Shown here in pieces: positions 26,455 through 34,957 of a DNA stretch of 42,305 bases. This DNA is from a bacterium (GTDB lineage: Bacteria; Campylobacterota; Campylobacteria; Campylobacterales; Arcobacteraceae). A program made the translations under genes and the position numbers. The first letter of the stretch is position 1. Each line of letters opens with the position of its first letter. The stretch is from positions 1 to 42,305 of the forward strand of contig JAHIWE010000051.1 in the NCBI GenBank assembly GCA_018816105.1, in the 5' to 3' direction. The notes beneath the pieces were generated by a model, which ran no database searches, was not told where the DNA came from, and was given only the letters and a program-made list of their open reading frames with translations.

Positions 26455-26964
26455 TTATATTTGTCCTAAAATCTCTTTTACAATATCTTTTAAATCTTTA
26501 TTCTCAACATCAACAACAATTTTTGCAACTTTTTCATACTCTTTTGCTCTTGAATCATAAAGTTTAATTGCTTCTTCCATATTTTGTAAAAGTGGTCTTT
26601 TTTTTAGTTTATTTTCAGCATTTGGAGCCGCATTAATTCTGTCTAAAATTCCTTGAAACGATGATTTTAAATAAACAACCTTTCCTATTTTGTTTATATT
26701 TTCTTGCTTATAAAATCCACCACCCGTTGAAATAATTGTGTTATTTACACTTTTTTCAAGCCATAATGCAGTTTTCTTTTCTAAGGCTCTAAAATATGGT
26801 TCACCTTCAACTTCAAAAATCTTTTTGATTCTTCTGTTTTCCATACTCTCGATTAAATCATCAGTATCAATTGCAAACATATTAGACTTTTTAACTAATG
26901 CTCGTGCAACTGTTCCCTTACCAACACCCATAAAACCTATTAATATTATATTGTTCTTTTTCAT
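26455..26964 (-). CDS. aroK: Shikimate kinase
   Basis: The protein has 169 residues. The P-loop GFMGVGKGTVA spans 10-20, DTDD at 33-36 binds Mg/shikimate, STGGGFY carries the substrate loop, and KKRPLL gives the lid Arg. It phosphorylates shikimate in aromatic amino acid synthesis. It is the first gene of the minus-strand operon and diverges from the c-di-GMP protein at 27073. The promoter must lie in the 108 bp between them. Confidence 0.93.
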   Translation of the reverse strand: MKKNNIILIGFMGVGKGTVARALVKKSNMFAIDTDDLIESMENRRIKKIFEVEGEPYFRALEKKTALWLEKSVNNTIISTGGGFYKQENINKIGKVVYLKSSFQGILDRINAAPNAENKLKKRPLLQNMEEAIKLYDSRAKEYEKVAKIVVDVENKDLKDIVKEILGQI

Positions 26965-27072
26965 AGTTTTGGATTATATCTAAAGTTATGTAAATTTTTA
27001 TACTCTTATGTTTATTATTAACTTTATTTAGATAAAATAACTTTATACACGCGATTACAAAATAGGATAAAA
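26965..27072. promoter_or_regulatory. Divergent promoter region aroK / GGDEF-EAL gene
   Basis: This 108-bp AT-rich gap separates two divergent starts, so promoters for both directions should be here. AGGAT just before 27073 is the ribosome site of the plus-strand gene. Several TATAAT-like hexamers occur, and I cannot choose one. Confidence 0.4.
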
Positions 27073-30000
27073 ATGGCTTTACAAAAACTAATTTCAAATG
27101 TTATTGATTCAATAGAATATAATATCACCCTACAAGAAATTTTAGATTCAATGATAAAAAACAAAACTAAGCATTTTGTTTTATTGGATAATAAAAAACC
27201 TGTAGGAATAATCACAGAAAGAGATATTTTATTTCTATATACAAATCATATTGATCTTAATTTAAAAGCCATTGATTATGCAAAAAAATGCCTAATAACT
27301 AGCAAATCAAATAGAAAAGTAAATTATATTTTAGGACTTATGCTAAATCATAAAATTAGAAGAGTAATTGTAGTTGATTTAGATGGAAATTACATAGGAA
27401 CTATTCTTCAAGAAAAACTTATTTATGAGTTTGAACAAGAAATTTTCAAAACTCATACTAAAGCAAAAGATTTAATTAGAGTTAATTTAAAAGCATTTTT
27501 TGTACAAAAAGAAGCAAATATTCAAACAGCTATTGAACTAATGAGCGAAAAATATATTGGTTCTATTTTGATTTTTGATAAAGAGACTCCAATTGGGATT
27601 TTAACAGAAAGTGATATTATAAATCTTGCTCAAAAACATATTGATACTTCTTTAAATATTCAAGAAGTTATGCATGAAAGTATAGTTTGTTTTGATACAG
27701 AAGATTTACTTTTTGATGTTGTAAATAAGATGAAAAAAGAAAACATCAGAAGAGCTGTAATTTATGACAAAATTAAAAATGATTATTTTGTAATTACGTC
27801 AAAAGATATTCTAAATAACATAAAGGGAAATTATAATCTATTTTTAGAATCAAAATTAAGAGATATCAAAAGCACTTTTAACTCTTTAAATGAAGCAGTA
27901 ATTGAGCTTTTTGATAATGAAGAAGAACAAATAATTTATTGGTTTAATAGTAAAGCAAAAAAATTATTTGATATACAAATAGATAAAAATATCACATCTG
28001 TTATTCCAGAACAAAGATGGAATTCTATTTATAAAAGAATATTAGCAAATGATTTTCAAGAAAATGAAATTTTAGAAATAAATGATAATGTTTTTCAACT
28101 AACAATCATGAACACAGTTTTACTTGATAATTCAATTATCAAACTACTTTTTACAAATATTTCAGAAATTGCCCTTACAAATAAACAAATAGAGAGCAAA
28201 TTTAAACTTTTATATGAACATGTACCATATCCTTATCAATCTTTAGATAATAAAGGCTTATTAACAAATGTAAATAAGAAATGGTGTGATATTACAGGTT
28301 ACACTAAAGATGAAGCCATTGGGCAAAAATTTAGTATATTTACAGATGAGTCATATGAAAGATTAAAAGCTTTATTTAAAATATTTTTAGAAAATAAAAA
28401 AGTTGAAAATGAAAAGATAAGAATAAAAAAGAAAAATGGTGAAATCATTCTTGCTAGTTTTACTGGGAATCTTTCAAATATAAATGGCGAATTAAAAACT
28501 CATTGTATTTTTAAAGATATCACAACAGAAGAAAAAATTGAGAAAAAATTAAAACTATCGGATATTGTATTTGAAAATACAACAGAAGGTATTTTAATTA
28601 CAAATGAAGAAAATCAAATTATTTCAGTTAATAATGCTTTTACAACAATTACTGGATATACACAAGAAGAAGTAATAGGTAAAAATCCTAAAATTTTAAA
28701 TTCAGGAAAACAAGATAAAGAGTTTTATAATAATCTTTGGAGTGACCTGCATACAACAGGACAATTCAAAGGTGAAATTTGGAATAGGAATAAATCTGGT
28801 GAAATTTATCCTGAATGGTTAAATATAAGTATAGTAAAAGATTCAAAAGGTCGAATACTTAATTATGTTGCAATTTTTTCAGATATTACAAAAATTAAAA
28901 AATCAAATGAAAAAATTGAATTTTTAGCACATCATGACCCTCTTACAAACTTACCAAATAGATTGTTATTAAAAGCCCGATTAGATCAATCTATTGCTCA
29001 TGCAAATAATGCAAAAGAGATTTTAGCAATTATGTTTATTGATATTGATAATTTCAAAATAATTAATGACACATATGGACACTCGATTGGGGACAAAATT
29101 ATTAATTTAGTTGCTTCAAGATTAAAAAGAAATTTAAGGCAAGATGACACCATTTCAAGAATTGGTGGAGATGAGTTTATTTTAGTAATTGAAAATATAA
29201 ATGATATTAAAAATATTAAAAAAATTGCCCATAAAATTTTAAATGATTTTAATGAACCCATAAAGCTACAAGAGTATTTATTTGAAATAACTATTAGCAT
29301 GGGAATTACACTATTTCCAAATAATGGATTAAATACAGAAGAGTTAATAAAACAAGCTGATACAGCAATGTATAGTGCAAAAAATGCAGGTAAAAATCAA
29401 TTTCAATTTTATAAAAATGAAATGACAAATGAAATTTTTGAAAAAATCATTATGAAAAATGAAATTAGTGATGGATTAAAAAATGAAGATTTTGAAGTGT
29501 TTTATCAGCCACAAATAAATATTCAAGAAAATAAAATAGTTGGAGCTGAAGCTCTTATTAGATGGAACTACAAAAACTCTAGACTTATTTTTCCAGGTGA
29601 GTTTATTTCCTATGCAGAAGAGACTAAACTAATTATTCCAATGGGTGAATTTGTTTTAAAAGAAGCTTGTACTTTTTTGAAAAAACTTCAAAATTTAAAA
29701 CTTTTAAGTGATGGAATTATTGCAGTTAATATATCAAGTATTCAAATCAAAAATAGTGATATATTAAAAACCATTAAAGAGTGTTTAGAGTATTCTAACT
29801 TAGATGCTAAATATTTAGAAGTTGAATTAACTGAAAGTTATATTATGGATAATGTTGAAGAATCTATTTCAACACTTGCTAGATTAAAAGACCTTGGAAT
29901 AAAACTAGCAATTGATGATTTTGGAACAGGATATTCATCTTTGAGTTATTTAAAAAGATTTCCAATTGATAAATTAAAAATTGATAAATCATTTGTTGAT

Positions 30001-30213
30001 GAACTTCCCAAAAGTACTAGAGATGCTGCCATTGCAAAAACAGTAATAGAACTTGCAAAAGGTTTAGAAATGAAGGTTATTGCTGAAGGCGTTGAGAAAA
30101 AAGAACAAAATGATTTCTTAAAAAATGAACTATGTGATGAAGTTCAAGGATGGTATTACGGTAAAGCTTTAAGAGAAGATGAGTTTATTGCTTTTGTTAA
30201 AAATTTTCAATAG
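27073..30213 (+). CDS. CBS-PAS-GGDEF-EAL c-di-GMP signalling protein
   Basis: The protein has 1046 residues, apparently cytoplasmic (no membrane segment). Four CBS repeats (about 1-260, with PVGIITERDIL and PIGILTESDII) are followed by a divergent PAS (about 265-370), two clearer PAS/PAC units (about 375-620), GGDEF (about 630-795) and EAL (about 805-1046). The cyclase site is intact (GGDEF 698-702), as is an inhibitory RxxD site (689-692) five residues before it. The EAL domain keeps EAL (826-828), ELTES, DDFGTG (from 948), LKIDKSFV and AEGVE, so both synthesis and hydrolysis of c-di-GMP are possible. CBS pairs usually bind adenosine nucleotides, so energy state may control it. Its 3' end overlaps the convergent kinase gene by 17 bp. 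Confidence 0.9.
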   Translation: MALQKLISNVIDSIEYNITLQEILDSMIKNKTKHFVLLDNKKPVGIITERDILFLYTNHIDLNLKAIDYAKKCLITSKSNRKVNYILGLMLNHKIRRVIVVDLDGNYIGTILQEKLIYEFEQEIFKTHTKAKDLIRVNLKAFFVQKEANIQTAIELMSEKYIGSILIFDKETPIGILTESDIINLAQKHIDTSLNIQEVMHESIVCFDTEDLLFDVVNKMKKENIRRAVIYDKIKNDYFVITSKDILNNIKGNYNLFLESKLRDIKSTFNSLNEAVIELFDNEEEQIIYWFNSKAKKLFDIQIDKNITSVIPEQRWNSIYKRILANDFQENEILEINDNVFQLTIMNTVLLDNSIIKLLFTNISEIALTNKQIESKFKLLYEHVPYPYQSLDNKGLLTNVNKKWCDITGYTKDEAIGQKFSIFTDESYERLKALFKIFLENKKVENEKIRIKKKNGEIILASFTGNLSNINGELKTHCIFKDITTEEKIEKKLKLSDIVFENTTEGILITNEENQIISVNNAFTTITGYTQEEVIGKNPKILNSGKQDKEFYNNLWSDLHTTGQFKGEIWNRNKSGEIYPEWLNISIVKDSKGRILNYVAIFSDITKIKKSNEKIEFLAHHDPLTNLPNRLLLKARLDQSIAHANNAKEILAIMFIDIDNFKIINDTYGHSIGDKIINLVASRLKRNLRQDDTISRIGGDEFILVIENINDIKNIKKIAHKILNDFNEPIKLQEYLFEITISMGITLFPNNGLNTEELIKQADTAMYSAKNAGKNQFQFYKNEMTNEIFEKIIMKNEISDGLKNEDFEVFYQPQINIQENKIVGAEALIRWNYKNSRLIFPGEFISYAEETKLIIPMGEFVLKEACTFLKKLQNLKLLSDGIIAVNISSIQIKNSDILKTIKECLEYSNLDAKYLEVELTESYIMDNVEESISTLARLKDLGIKLAIDDFGTGYSSLSYLKRFPIDKLKIDKSFVDELPKSTRDAAIAKTVIELAKGLEMKVIAEGVEKKEQNDFLKNELCDEVQGWYYGKALREDEFIAFVKNFQ

Positions 30214-32125
30214 ACTCTTCCATAAAAAGATCTATTTCAAAAAGTGCTCCTTTATAAGTAATACCTTCAATAAATAGATCTTCATTTACTACACTTATTT
30301 TTCCATTCATATGTTTTTCAATAATCTCTTTTGACATATAAAGGCCAATTCCCGTACCTTGAGATTTACCTTTTGTAGTAAAATGTGCTTCAAAAACTTT
30401 ATTTATAATTTTACTATCAATTCCACCTGCATTATCTTTTATAAGAACTTTTATTACATTTTCTTCTTTTCTTATATCTATAAAAATATATCTATTTTTT
30501 ATTTCTTTTTTCTCAAATTCATCTTTAGAATTATTGATTATATTTATTATAACTTGTAAAAATTCATTTTCAAAACTAAATATAGTTATATCATCTAAGT
30601 TTTTTATTACGTTTATATTTTTATTTTTAAGTTGTGTTTCTAGTAAAGTAAGAGCTTTATTTATAATGTATCTTAAATTAAAATGGCTAGCTTCTTTTTG
30701 TGGATTAAAATAATCTCTAAAATCATCAATTGTTTGAGATAAGTATTTAGTTGTATTTGTTATTGAATCCATAGATTTTATTAATTCTTCTTTTTCAATA
30801 ACTCCATATTCATATTGTACTTTTACTCCTGTTGACATAAGAGAAATAGAATTCAAAGGTTGTCGCCATTGATGAGCTACATTTTCAAGCATTTCACCCA
30901 TTGCTGCCATTTTTGATTGTTGAGTTAATAAACTATCTTTTTGTTTGTGTTTTTCAATTTCAGCTAATAATTGATATTTATATTTCTGAAATCTTTTATG
31001 TAATTTATTTGATATGTAAAAAGAGATGAAAAGAAAAAAGATAGTAATTAAAATACTAATAACAAAAAGTTTAATCAAATTTTTTGTATATTTATCTTTT
31101 ATTTCTTTTTCTTTCTCAATAATTTGATTTGCTAACTCATCTGTATAAAATCCTGTTGCTATTGCCCACTTCCAATCATCAAAACCTCTTACATATGAAA
31201 TTTTTTCAGAAGGAAGTTTAGCTTGAGGTTTAATAGTTCCAATATATTTTACGTATCCACTACCATTTTTTGCTTGATTTAGTATCTCTTTTGTTATCAT
31301 AATTCCATTTGAATCTGTTAAATTTATTCTATTAACACCTATGTACTCTTTTTTAATATGTGATAAATAAACACCTTGTTCATCAACAACAATAAAATAT
31401 CCATTAGTTGAGTATTTAATACTATTTATATAAGATAGAATTTCATCTTTAATTTTATTCTCAAAATCATTTATATACTCACCGGTTCCAATATACCAAT
31501 TATAGGGTTCAAAAACTTTATTAAAAGTGATTTTTTTATATTGATGATTTAAATCCTCAGGTTTTTGCCAATATAATTCATTGAAACCTTCTTTTATATT
31601 CTTTAACTGATTTATTGTATTTTGAATAATTTTTTTATTTGCACTATCTTTATAATTTATGATTAATTGATTTTCTAATTGAGGTTGTAAAGGGTGTAAA
31701 ATATTATAACCTTGCATATTATATATATAATAATATCCACGATTGTCATTAAATCTTAATTCTCTTAAAGTCTCTTTTATTCGAACTATAATTTGCTCTT
31801 TAGTTTCTTTATCTTTATACTTTTCATAAATAGCATTTACTAATCGGTGAGCTTCATCAACCCTATTTTTAATACTTACTTTTAATTCTTTTTCACTATT
31901 GGCTTTTTTATAAGATATATATGTATATATTTTATCAACTTCATTTTTTATTATTTCTTTATTTTTCTCAATATATTCAATTTGCAAAATTTGCAAATCT
32001 TTTTTTAAAATACTATTTTTTTCAATATATAAAAGAAAAGTAATAATAATACAAAGAAATCCAATAATCAAGACAGGAGTATATTTAATAAGATTTAATA
32101 ATTTTGTTTCTTTTTTAGATAGCAT
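30197..32125 (-). CDS. Cache-domain sensor histidine kinase
   Basis: The protein has 642 residues. An N-terminal membrane helix (about 13-30) precedes a periplasmic double Cache region (about 60-340) with two GYYYI/GYFIV-type motifs, then a second helix (about 350-370) and a short coiled coil. The H-box VAHQWRQPLNS has phospho-His H418. The ATPase has N-box NIINNSKDEF, DNAGGID, and GTGIGLYMSKEI. This HWRQPL kinase type is abundant in Arcobacter. Cache domains bind small ligands such as organic acids; the ligand is unknown. No response regulator gene is adjacent. The 3' end overlaps the convergent GGDEF-EAL gene. Confidence 0.92.
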   Translation of the reverse strand: MLSKKETKLLNLIKYTPVLIIGFLCIIITFLLYIEKNSILKKDLQILQIEYIEKNKEIIKNEVDKIYTYISYKKANSEKELKVSIKNRVDEAHRLVNAIYEKYKDKETKEQIIVRIKETLRELRFNDNRGYYYIYNMQGYNILHPLQPQLENQLIINYKDSANKKIIQNTINQLKNIKEGFNELYWQKPEDLNHQYKKITFNKVFEPYNWYIGTGEYINDFENKIKDEILSYINSIKYSTNGYFIVVDEQGVYLSHIKKEYIGVNRINLTDSNGIMITKEILNQAKNGSGYVKYIGTIKPQAKLPSEKISYVRGFDDWKWAIATGFYTDELANQIIEKEKEIKDKYTKNLIKLFVISILITIFFLFISFYISNKLHKRFQKYKYQLLAEIEKHKQKDSLLTQQSKMAAMGEMLENVAHQWRQPLNSISLMSTGVKVQYEYGVIEKEELIKSMDSITNTTKYLSQTIDDFRDYFNPQKEASHFNLRYIINKALTLLETQLKNKNINVIKNLDDITIFSFENEFLQVIINIINNSKDEFEKKEIKNRYIFIDIRKEENVIKVLIKDNAGGIDSKIINKVFEAHFTTKGKSQGTGIGLYMSKEIIEKHMNGKISVVNEDLFIEGITYKGALFEIDLFMEESIENF

Positions 32126-32163
32126 GGAAAGAATTGTATCCTAATTTAAGTTAAATATAAAAA

Positions 32164-33021
32164 TTATTTATTATATTTATGTTTATATCTTTCATTCATT
32201 GAGATATTACCCAATATTCCCCCTTGATGAATATAAAGAGATTCAAAAGTGTCATTATCTATTTTATTTAAATATTTTTCGTAACATATCCAACCTAAAC
32301 AATCATATAAAAAATCAAATTCAATATTAGTTTGTTTTAATAGCTCATTATGAATTTCATAAAACTCTTTATAAAGTTTTCCAAAATGATATTTTTTCTG
32401 CCTTCTTATTATTGTAGGATGATTTGATTTTTCAAGCATATTAAATTGTTTTTCTAAATAATCTTCATCTCCTACACAAGCACATGTTAATACTTCAAAA
32501 GGAAGATATTTTTGTAAATAAAGAGCTGTAGTTCCCGTCCCACTTGGTAAAAAAACTTTTAAATTATCTATCTTATTCTCTTTTGCCCAAAATATTATCT
32601 CTTTAGCTAAAATTTCAATTCCAAAACAAGCTTCTTTAATAGCTCCACCTTCACTAATAAATAAAACATCATCATTAAAAATAGTAGGAATTTCTTGTTC
32701 TTTTATATTCATTCCATTATCTAATGCATATTTATAGTTTCCACTTGGATTTTCTTTTAAAAAAGAGGCTATATGATCAACATAATAATCAAACTTTAAA
32801 TCTTTTAATTTACATAATACAGATAATGAATACATAGCATTTGATTGAGCCGAACCAAAAGATACAATTTTTTTTATATTAGGAAAATCATTTTTTAGAA
32901 AATAAAAGAATTTTCTAGCTTTATTTCCTGAAAAATCTTTATGAAGTAAATCATCTCTTTTTACGAAATATTTTCTATTATTAAATGTAATTTGTTCTAT
33001 TGGGGAATTTGTGTAGTTCAT
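32164..33021 (-). CDS. PLP-dependent ACC deaminase / D-cysteine desulfhydrase family protein
   Basis: The protein has 285 residues from the ATG at 33021; an in-frame TTG 45 bp upstream would run through the promoter gap and is less likely. The PLP lysine is in FSGNKARKF, with VKRDDLL before it and FGSAQSNAM (phosphate/substrate loop) after it; a PSGTGTTALYLQ loop should bind the cofactor phosphate. The family deaminates D-amino acids or ACC, or releases sulfide from D-cysteine; substrate cannot be decided. The protein is slightly shorter than typical members (about 330). It is divergent from exbB. A TACAAT hexamer ends six bases before the ATG. Confidence 0.82.
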   Translation of the reverse strand: MNYTNSPIEQITFNNRKYFVKRDDLLHKDFSGNKARKFFYFLKNDFPNIKKIVSFGSAQSNAMYSLSVLCKLKDLKFDYYVDHIASFLKENPSGNYKYALDNGMNIKEQEIPTIFNDDVLFISEGGAIKEACFGIEILAKEIIFWAKENKIDNLKVFLPSGTGTTALYLQKYLPFEVLTCACVGDEDYLEKQFNMLEKSNHPTIIRRQKKYHFGKLYKEFYEIHNELLKQTNIEFDFLYDCLGWICYEKYLNKIDNDTFESLYIHQGGILGNISMNERYKHKYNK

Positions 33022-33085
33022 AGGCAAATTGTACCATCTCTTAACAAAAGTTTTGTACAATAACAAAAAAAATATTGGGGTTATT
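33022..33085. promoter_or_regulatory. Divergent promoter region, PLP enzyme / exbB
   Basis: This gap is 64 bp. On the minus strand an extended -10-like TGGTACAAT lies six bases before the ATG of the PLP enzyme, so its transcript could be leaderless. On the plus strand TTGGGG just before 33086 is the likely ribosome site of exbB. Confidence 0.4.
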
Positions 33086-33559
33086 ATGGAGTTAATGAGT
33101 TATATTGATAAGGGCGGAGCTATTGTTTATATTCTAATAGCATTAAACATAATTGGATTTACTATTATTTTATGGAAATTTTTTACACTTCCACGAAAAA
33201 ATGCAATGATAAGTAAAATAAGATCAAGAGTAACGATAAACGCATCTATTACATCTCAAATTGAATATGAAGTAAAGAAATTAGAATCAGGTCTTACTCT
33301 TATTAAAAATATCGCAACAATTGCACCACTTCTTGGATTGCTTGGAACAGTAATTGGAGTTTATAAATCATTTGAAGCAATTACTCAAAATGGTTTAGGA
33401 GATCCAACTATTTTTTCAAATGGTATTGGAATAGCTCTTATTACAACCATTGCTGGTTTAATTGTAGCAATTCCACATCAAATAGCTTATAATCATTTTA
33501 TTTCTATGATTGACTCAATTGAATTAAAAGCAAAAAAAGAGTTAGTTGGGCAAGAGTAA
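33086..33559 (+). CDS. exbB: MotA/TolQ/ExbB proton channel family protein
   Basis: The protein has 157 residues from the ATG at 33086; the longer frame to 33029 overlaps the opposite promoter. It has three membrane helices: AIVYILIALNIIGFTIILW near the N-terminus, and a pair including TIAPLLGLLGTVIGVYKSF and GIGIALITTIAGLIVAIP. The latter two are the conserved TolQ/ExbB pore helices. It forms a proton channel with ExbD that powers an outer-membrane transporter through TonB, or acts as TolQ-R. No tonB is in the window. exbD follows after one base. Confidence 0.9.
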   Translation: MELMSYIDKGGAIVYILIALNIIGFTIILWKFFTLPRKNAMISKIRSRVTINASITSQIEYEVKKLESGLTLIKNIATIAPLLGLLGTVIGVYKSFEAITQNGLGDPTIFSNGIGIALITTIAGLIVAIPHQIAYNHFISMIDSIELKAKKELVGQE

Positions 33560-33560
33560 A

Positions 33561-33950
33561 ATGAAAAGAAGAGAGTCTTTGGGCTTAGACTTAACCCCTG
33601 TTATTGATGTTGTTTTTATTCTTCTTATATTTTTCATAGTAACTTCAGTTTTTAAAAAAGAAGAACTTGCATTAATTTTGGATTTACCAGCATCAAATGC
33701 AAAAGAGATGAAAATTCAAAAAGAACAAGTATTTATTGAACTTAGTCAAAATAAATTAGCTATTAAAGGAATTGAAGTATCTTTTGAATCACTTGAGGAT
33801 AATTTAAAAGCTATTAAAAATAAAGAAAATCCTGTAATTGTAAGAATTGATAAAAAAGTAGAATATCAAAGAGTTGTAAAAGTTTTAGATTTATTACAAA
33901 AATATAATCTTACTAATTTAGCATTAGTAACAAATGAAGATAATAAATAA
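33561..33950 (+). CDS. exbD: ExbD/TolR biopolymer transport protein
   Basis: The protein has 129 residues from the ATG at 33561; a TTG 15 bp upstream is in frame but lies inside exbB. The short cytoplasmic start is followed by the single helix with the conserved proton-carrying D16 in LTPVIDVVFILLIFF, then a periplasmic domain. It partners the adjacent ExbB. Its C-terminus closely resembles the fragment at 1-154, so the genome has at least two ExbD/TolR genes. Confidence 0.9.
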   Translation: MKRRESLGLDLTPVIDVVFILLIFFIVTSVFKKEELALILDLPASNAKEMKIQKEQVFIELSQNKLAIKGIEVSFESLEDNLKAIKNKENPVIVRIDKKVEYQRVVKVLDLLQKYNLTNLALVTNEDNK

Positions 33951-33980
33951 AATAATATTATAACTCTTTTAAAAGTATGC

Positions 33981-34005
33981 TAGAATTGTAATAACTTTAT
34001 TACAA
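33981..34005 (+). promoter_or_regulatory. Extended -10 and operator-like dyad upstream of fliW
   Basis: TGCTAGAAT (-10 hexamer TAGAAT, 33981-33986) leads into a perfect dyad, TTGTAATAA (33986-33994) and TTATTACAA (33997-34005), two bases apart. The dyad covers the expected transcription start and ends at the AAGGAG ribosome site. It could be an operator, or an RNA hairpin controlling access to the ribosome site. Confidence 0.5.
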
Positions 34006-34014
34006 GGAGAAAAT

Positions 34015-34347
34015 ATGGAATATACAGTAAAACAAGCAATACCAGGTTTTGAAAATGTTAAAAAAGTACTAATTGAAAAAGGTGATGGAGCAACATGTTT
34101 ATTAAGAAGCTTAGATGACAAGCATTATATGCAAATTGCATTAGCTTATGCACAGCCAAATGCAAAGGTTGATGTATCAGATGAAATTCAAGCACTTCTT
34201 CAATTAAAAGACGATTCTAAGTGTTCTATATACTATCCTGTAATTATTGATCAAGATGTTGAAAAATCAGTAATTAATTTAAGTGCACCTTTCTTATTTA
34301 ATGAAGATAATAAGACAGTTGCTCAATGTATTTCAATAAATGAGTAA
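34015..34347 (+). CDS. fliW: Flagellar assembly factor FliW
   Basis: The protein has 110 residues, slightly short for the family (about 120-150). FliW features are visible: IPGFENVKKVLIE at the start, a middle segment around LLQLKDDSKCSIYYPVII, and the C-terminal VINLSAPFLFNEDNKTVAQCI. FliW binds flagellin and the regulator CsrA, linking flagellin level to translation of its mRNA; in Campylobacterota it acts in flagellin homeostasis. It is a single gene with its own promoter and terminator. The ribosome site is AAGGAG. No flagellar gene is adjacent. Confidence 0.8.
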   Translation: MEYTVKQAIPGFENVKKVLIEKGDGATCLLRSLDDKHYMQIALAYAQPNAKVDVSDEIQALLQLKDDSKCSIYYPVIIDQDVEKSVINLSAPFLFNEDNKTVAQCISINE

Positions 34348-34371
34348 TTTTTTTCAAATTATTTATTAAAA

Positions 34372-34405
34372 AAAAGCAGAAATTATTTTTCTTTTTTCTG
34401 CTTTT
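34372..34405 (+). terminator. Terminator after fliW
   Basis: A perfect 11-bp stem, AAAAGCAGAAA (34372-34382) and TTTCTGCTTTT (34395-34405), has a 12-base T-rich loop. It lies about 25 bp after the fliW stop. The U-tract is short but the stem is strong. Confidence 0.75.
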
Positions 34406-34512
34406 CTCCCGTTTTATAGGCTTTTCTCTTTATTAAAATCAAAATTAAATACTTTTTATCATCAAATTTATAATATTTCTTATAATTTCAGCGTAATTTA
34501 TTTATTTTAAGC

Positions 34513-34671
34513 TATACTGTTGGTATTGAAAGATGGTTTAGGGTTCATCTATAGTTTATGTTTTTCTTGTAACGCTAGTTTTAAGTACACACTCAATCTA
34601 AAGAATTCTCAATTTTATATCTTCAACACTTTAGAAATGAAGTATTTTAACAAAAAAGAAAAGGAGTTACA
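34513..34671 (+). promoter_or_regulatory. Promoter and long 5' leader of the cold-shock gene
   Basis: A -10 like TATACT (34513-34518) would give a start near 34525 and a leader of roughly 147 nt before the ATG, ending in a strong AAGGAG (34661-34666). Short dyads are present (AGATG/CATCT; CTTCA/TGAAG close to the ribosome site). Long structured leaders are typical of cspA-type genes, where they act as temperature-responsive RNA. Together with the fliW terminator this accounts for the 324-bp gap. Confidence 0.5.
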
Positions 34672-34890
34672 ATGGCAACATTAGTAAACGGAACAGTAAA
34701 ATGGTTTAATAGCGAAAAAGGTTACGGATTTATCGAGCAAGATAACGGTGGAAAAGATGTATTTGTTCATTACAGAAATATCAATAGTTCAGGTTATGGA
34801 AGAGTTTCATTAAATGACGGTCAAAAGGTAACTTTTGAAGTTGGTCAAGGCGAAAAAGGTCTTCAAGCAGAAAACGTAACAGCTTTATAA
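34672..34890 (+). CDS. Cold-shock domain protein (CspA family)
   Basis: The protein has 72 residues, a single cold-shock domain. RNP1 (KGYGFIE) and RNP2 (DVFVHY) are intact, with the usual GTVKWFN start. It binds single-stranded RNA/DNA and melts RNA structure in the cytoplasm. It is a single gene between two strong terminators with a strong ribosome site, consistent with high expression. Confidence 0.96.
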   Translation: MATLVNGTVKWFNSEKGYGFIEQDNGGKDVFVHYRNINSSGYGRVSLNDGQKVTFEVGQGEKGLQAENVTAL

Positions 34891-34906
34891 TTTCAGCTTT
34901 ACTACT

Positions 34907-34941
34907 AAAAAAGGGAAGAGATTTTATCTCTTCCCTTTTTT
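34907..34941 (+). terminator. Strong terminator after the cold-shock gene
   Basis: A perfect 15-bp stem, AAAAAAGGGAAGAGA (34907-34921) and TCTCTTCCCTTTTTT (34927-34941), has a 5-base loop and a T run continuing after it. The matching A run could let it also serve the DUF779 gene arriving from the other strand. Confidence 0.92.
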
Positions 34942-34957
34942 TTACTCTTTTTTCAAT

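Noticed and set aside
33022-33066. TTG start for the PLP enzyme
   Set aside because: It would place the -10-like hexamer and the shared promoter gap inside the coding region. The family alignment starts after the ATG at 33021.
33029-33085. Longer exbB start (19 extra residues)
   Set aside because: The extension would be translated through the opposite promoter and adds a basic, non-family segment. The ATG at 33086 has a ribosome site and starts in register with ExbB homologues.
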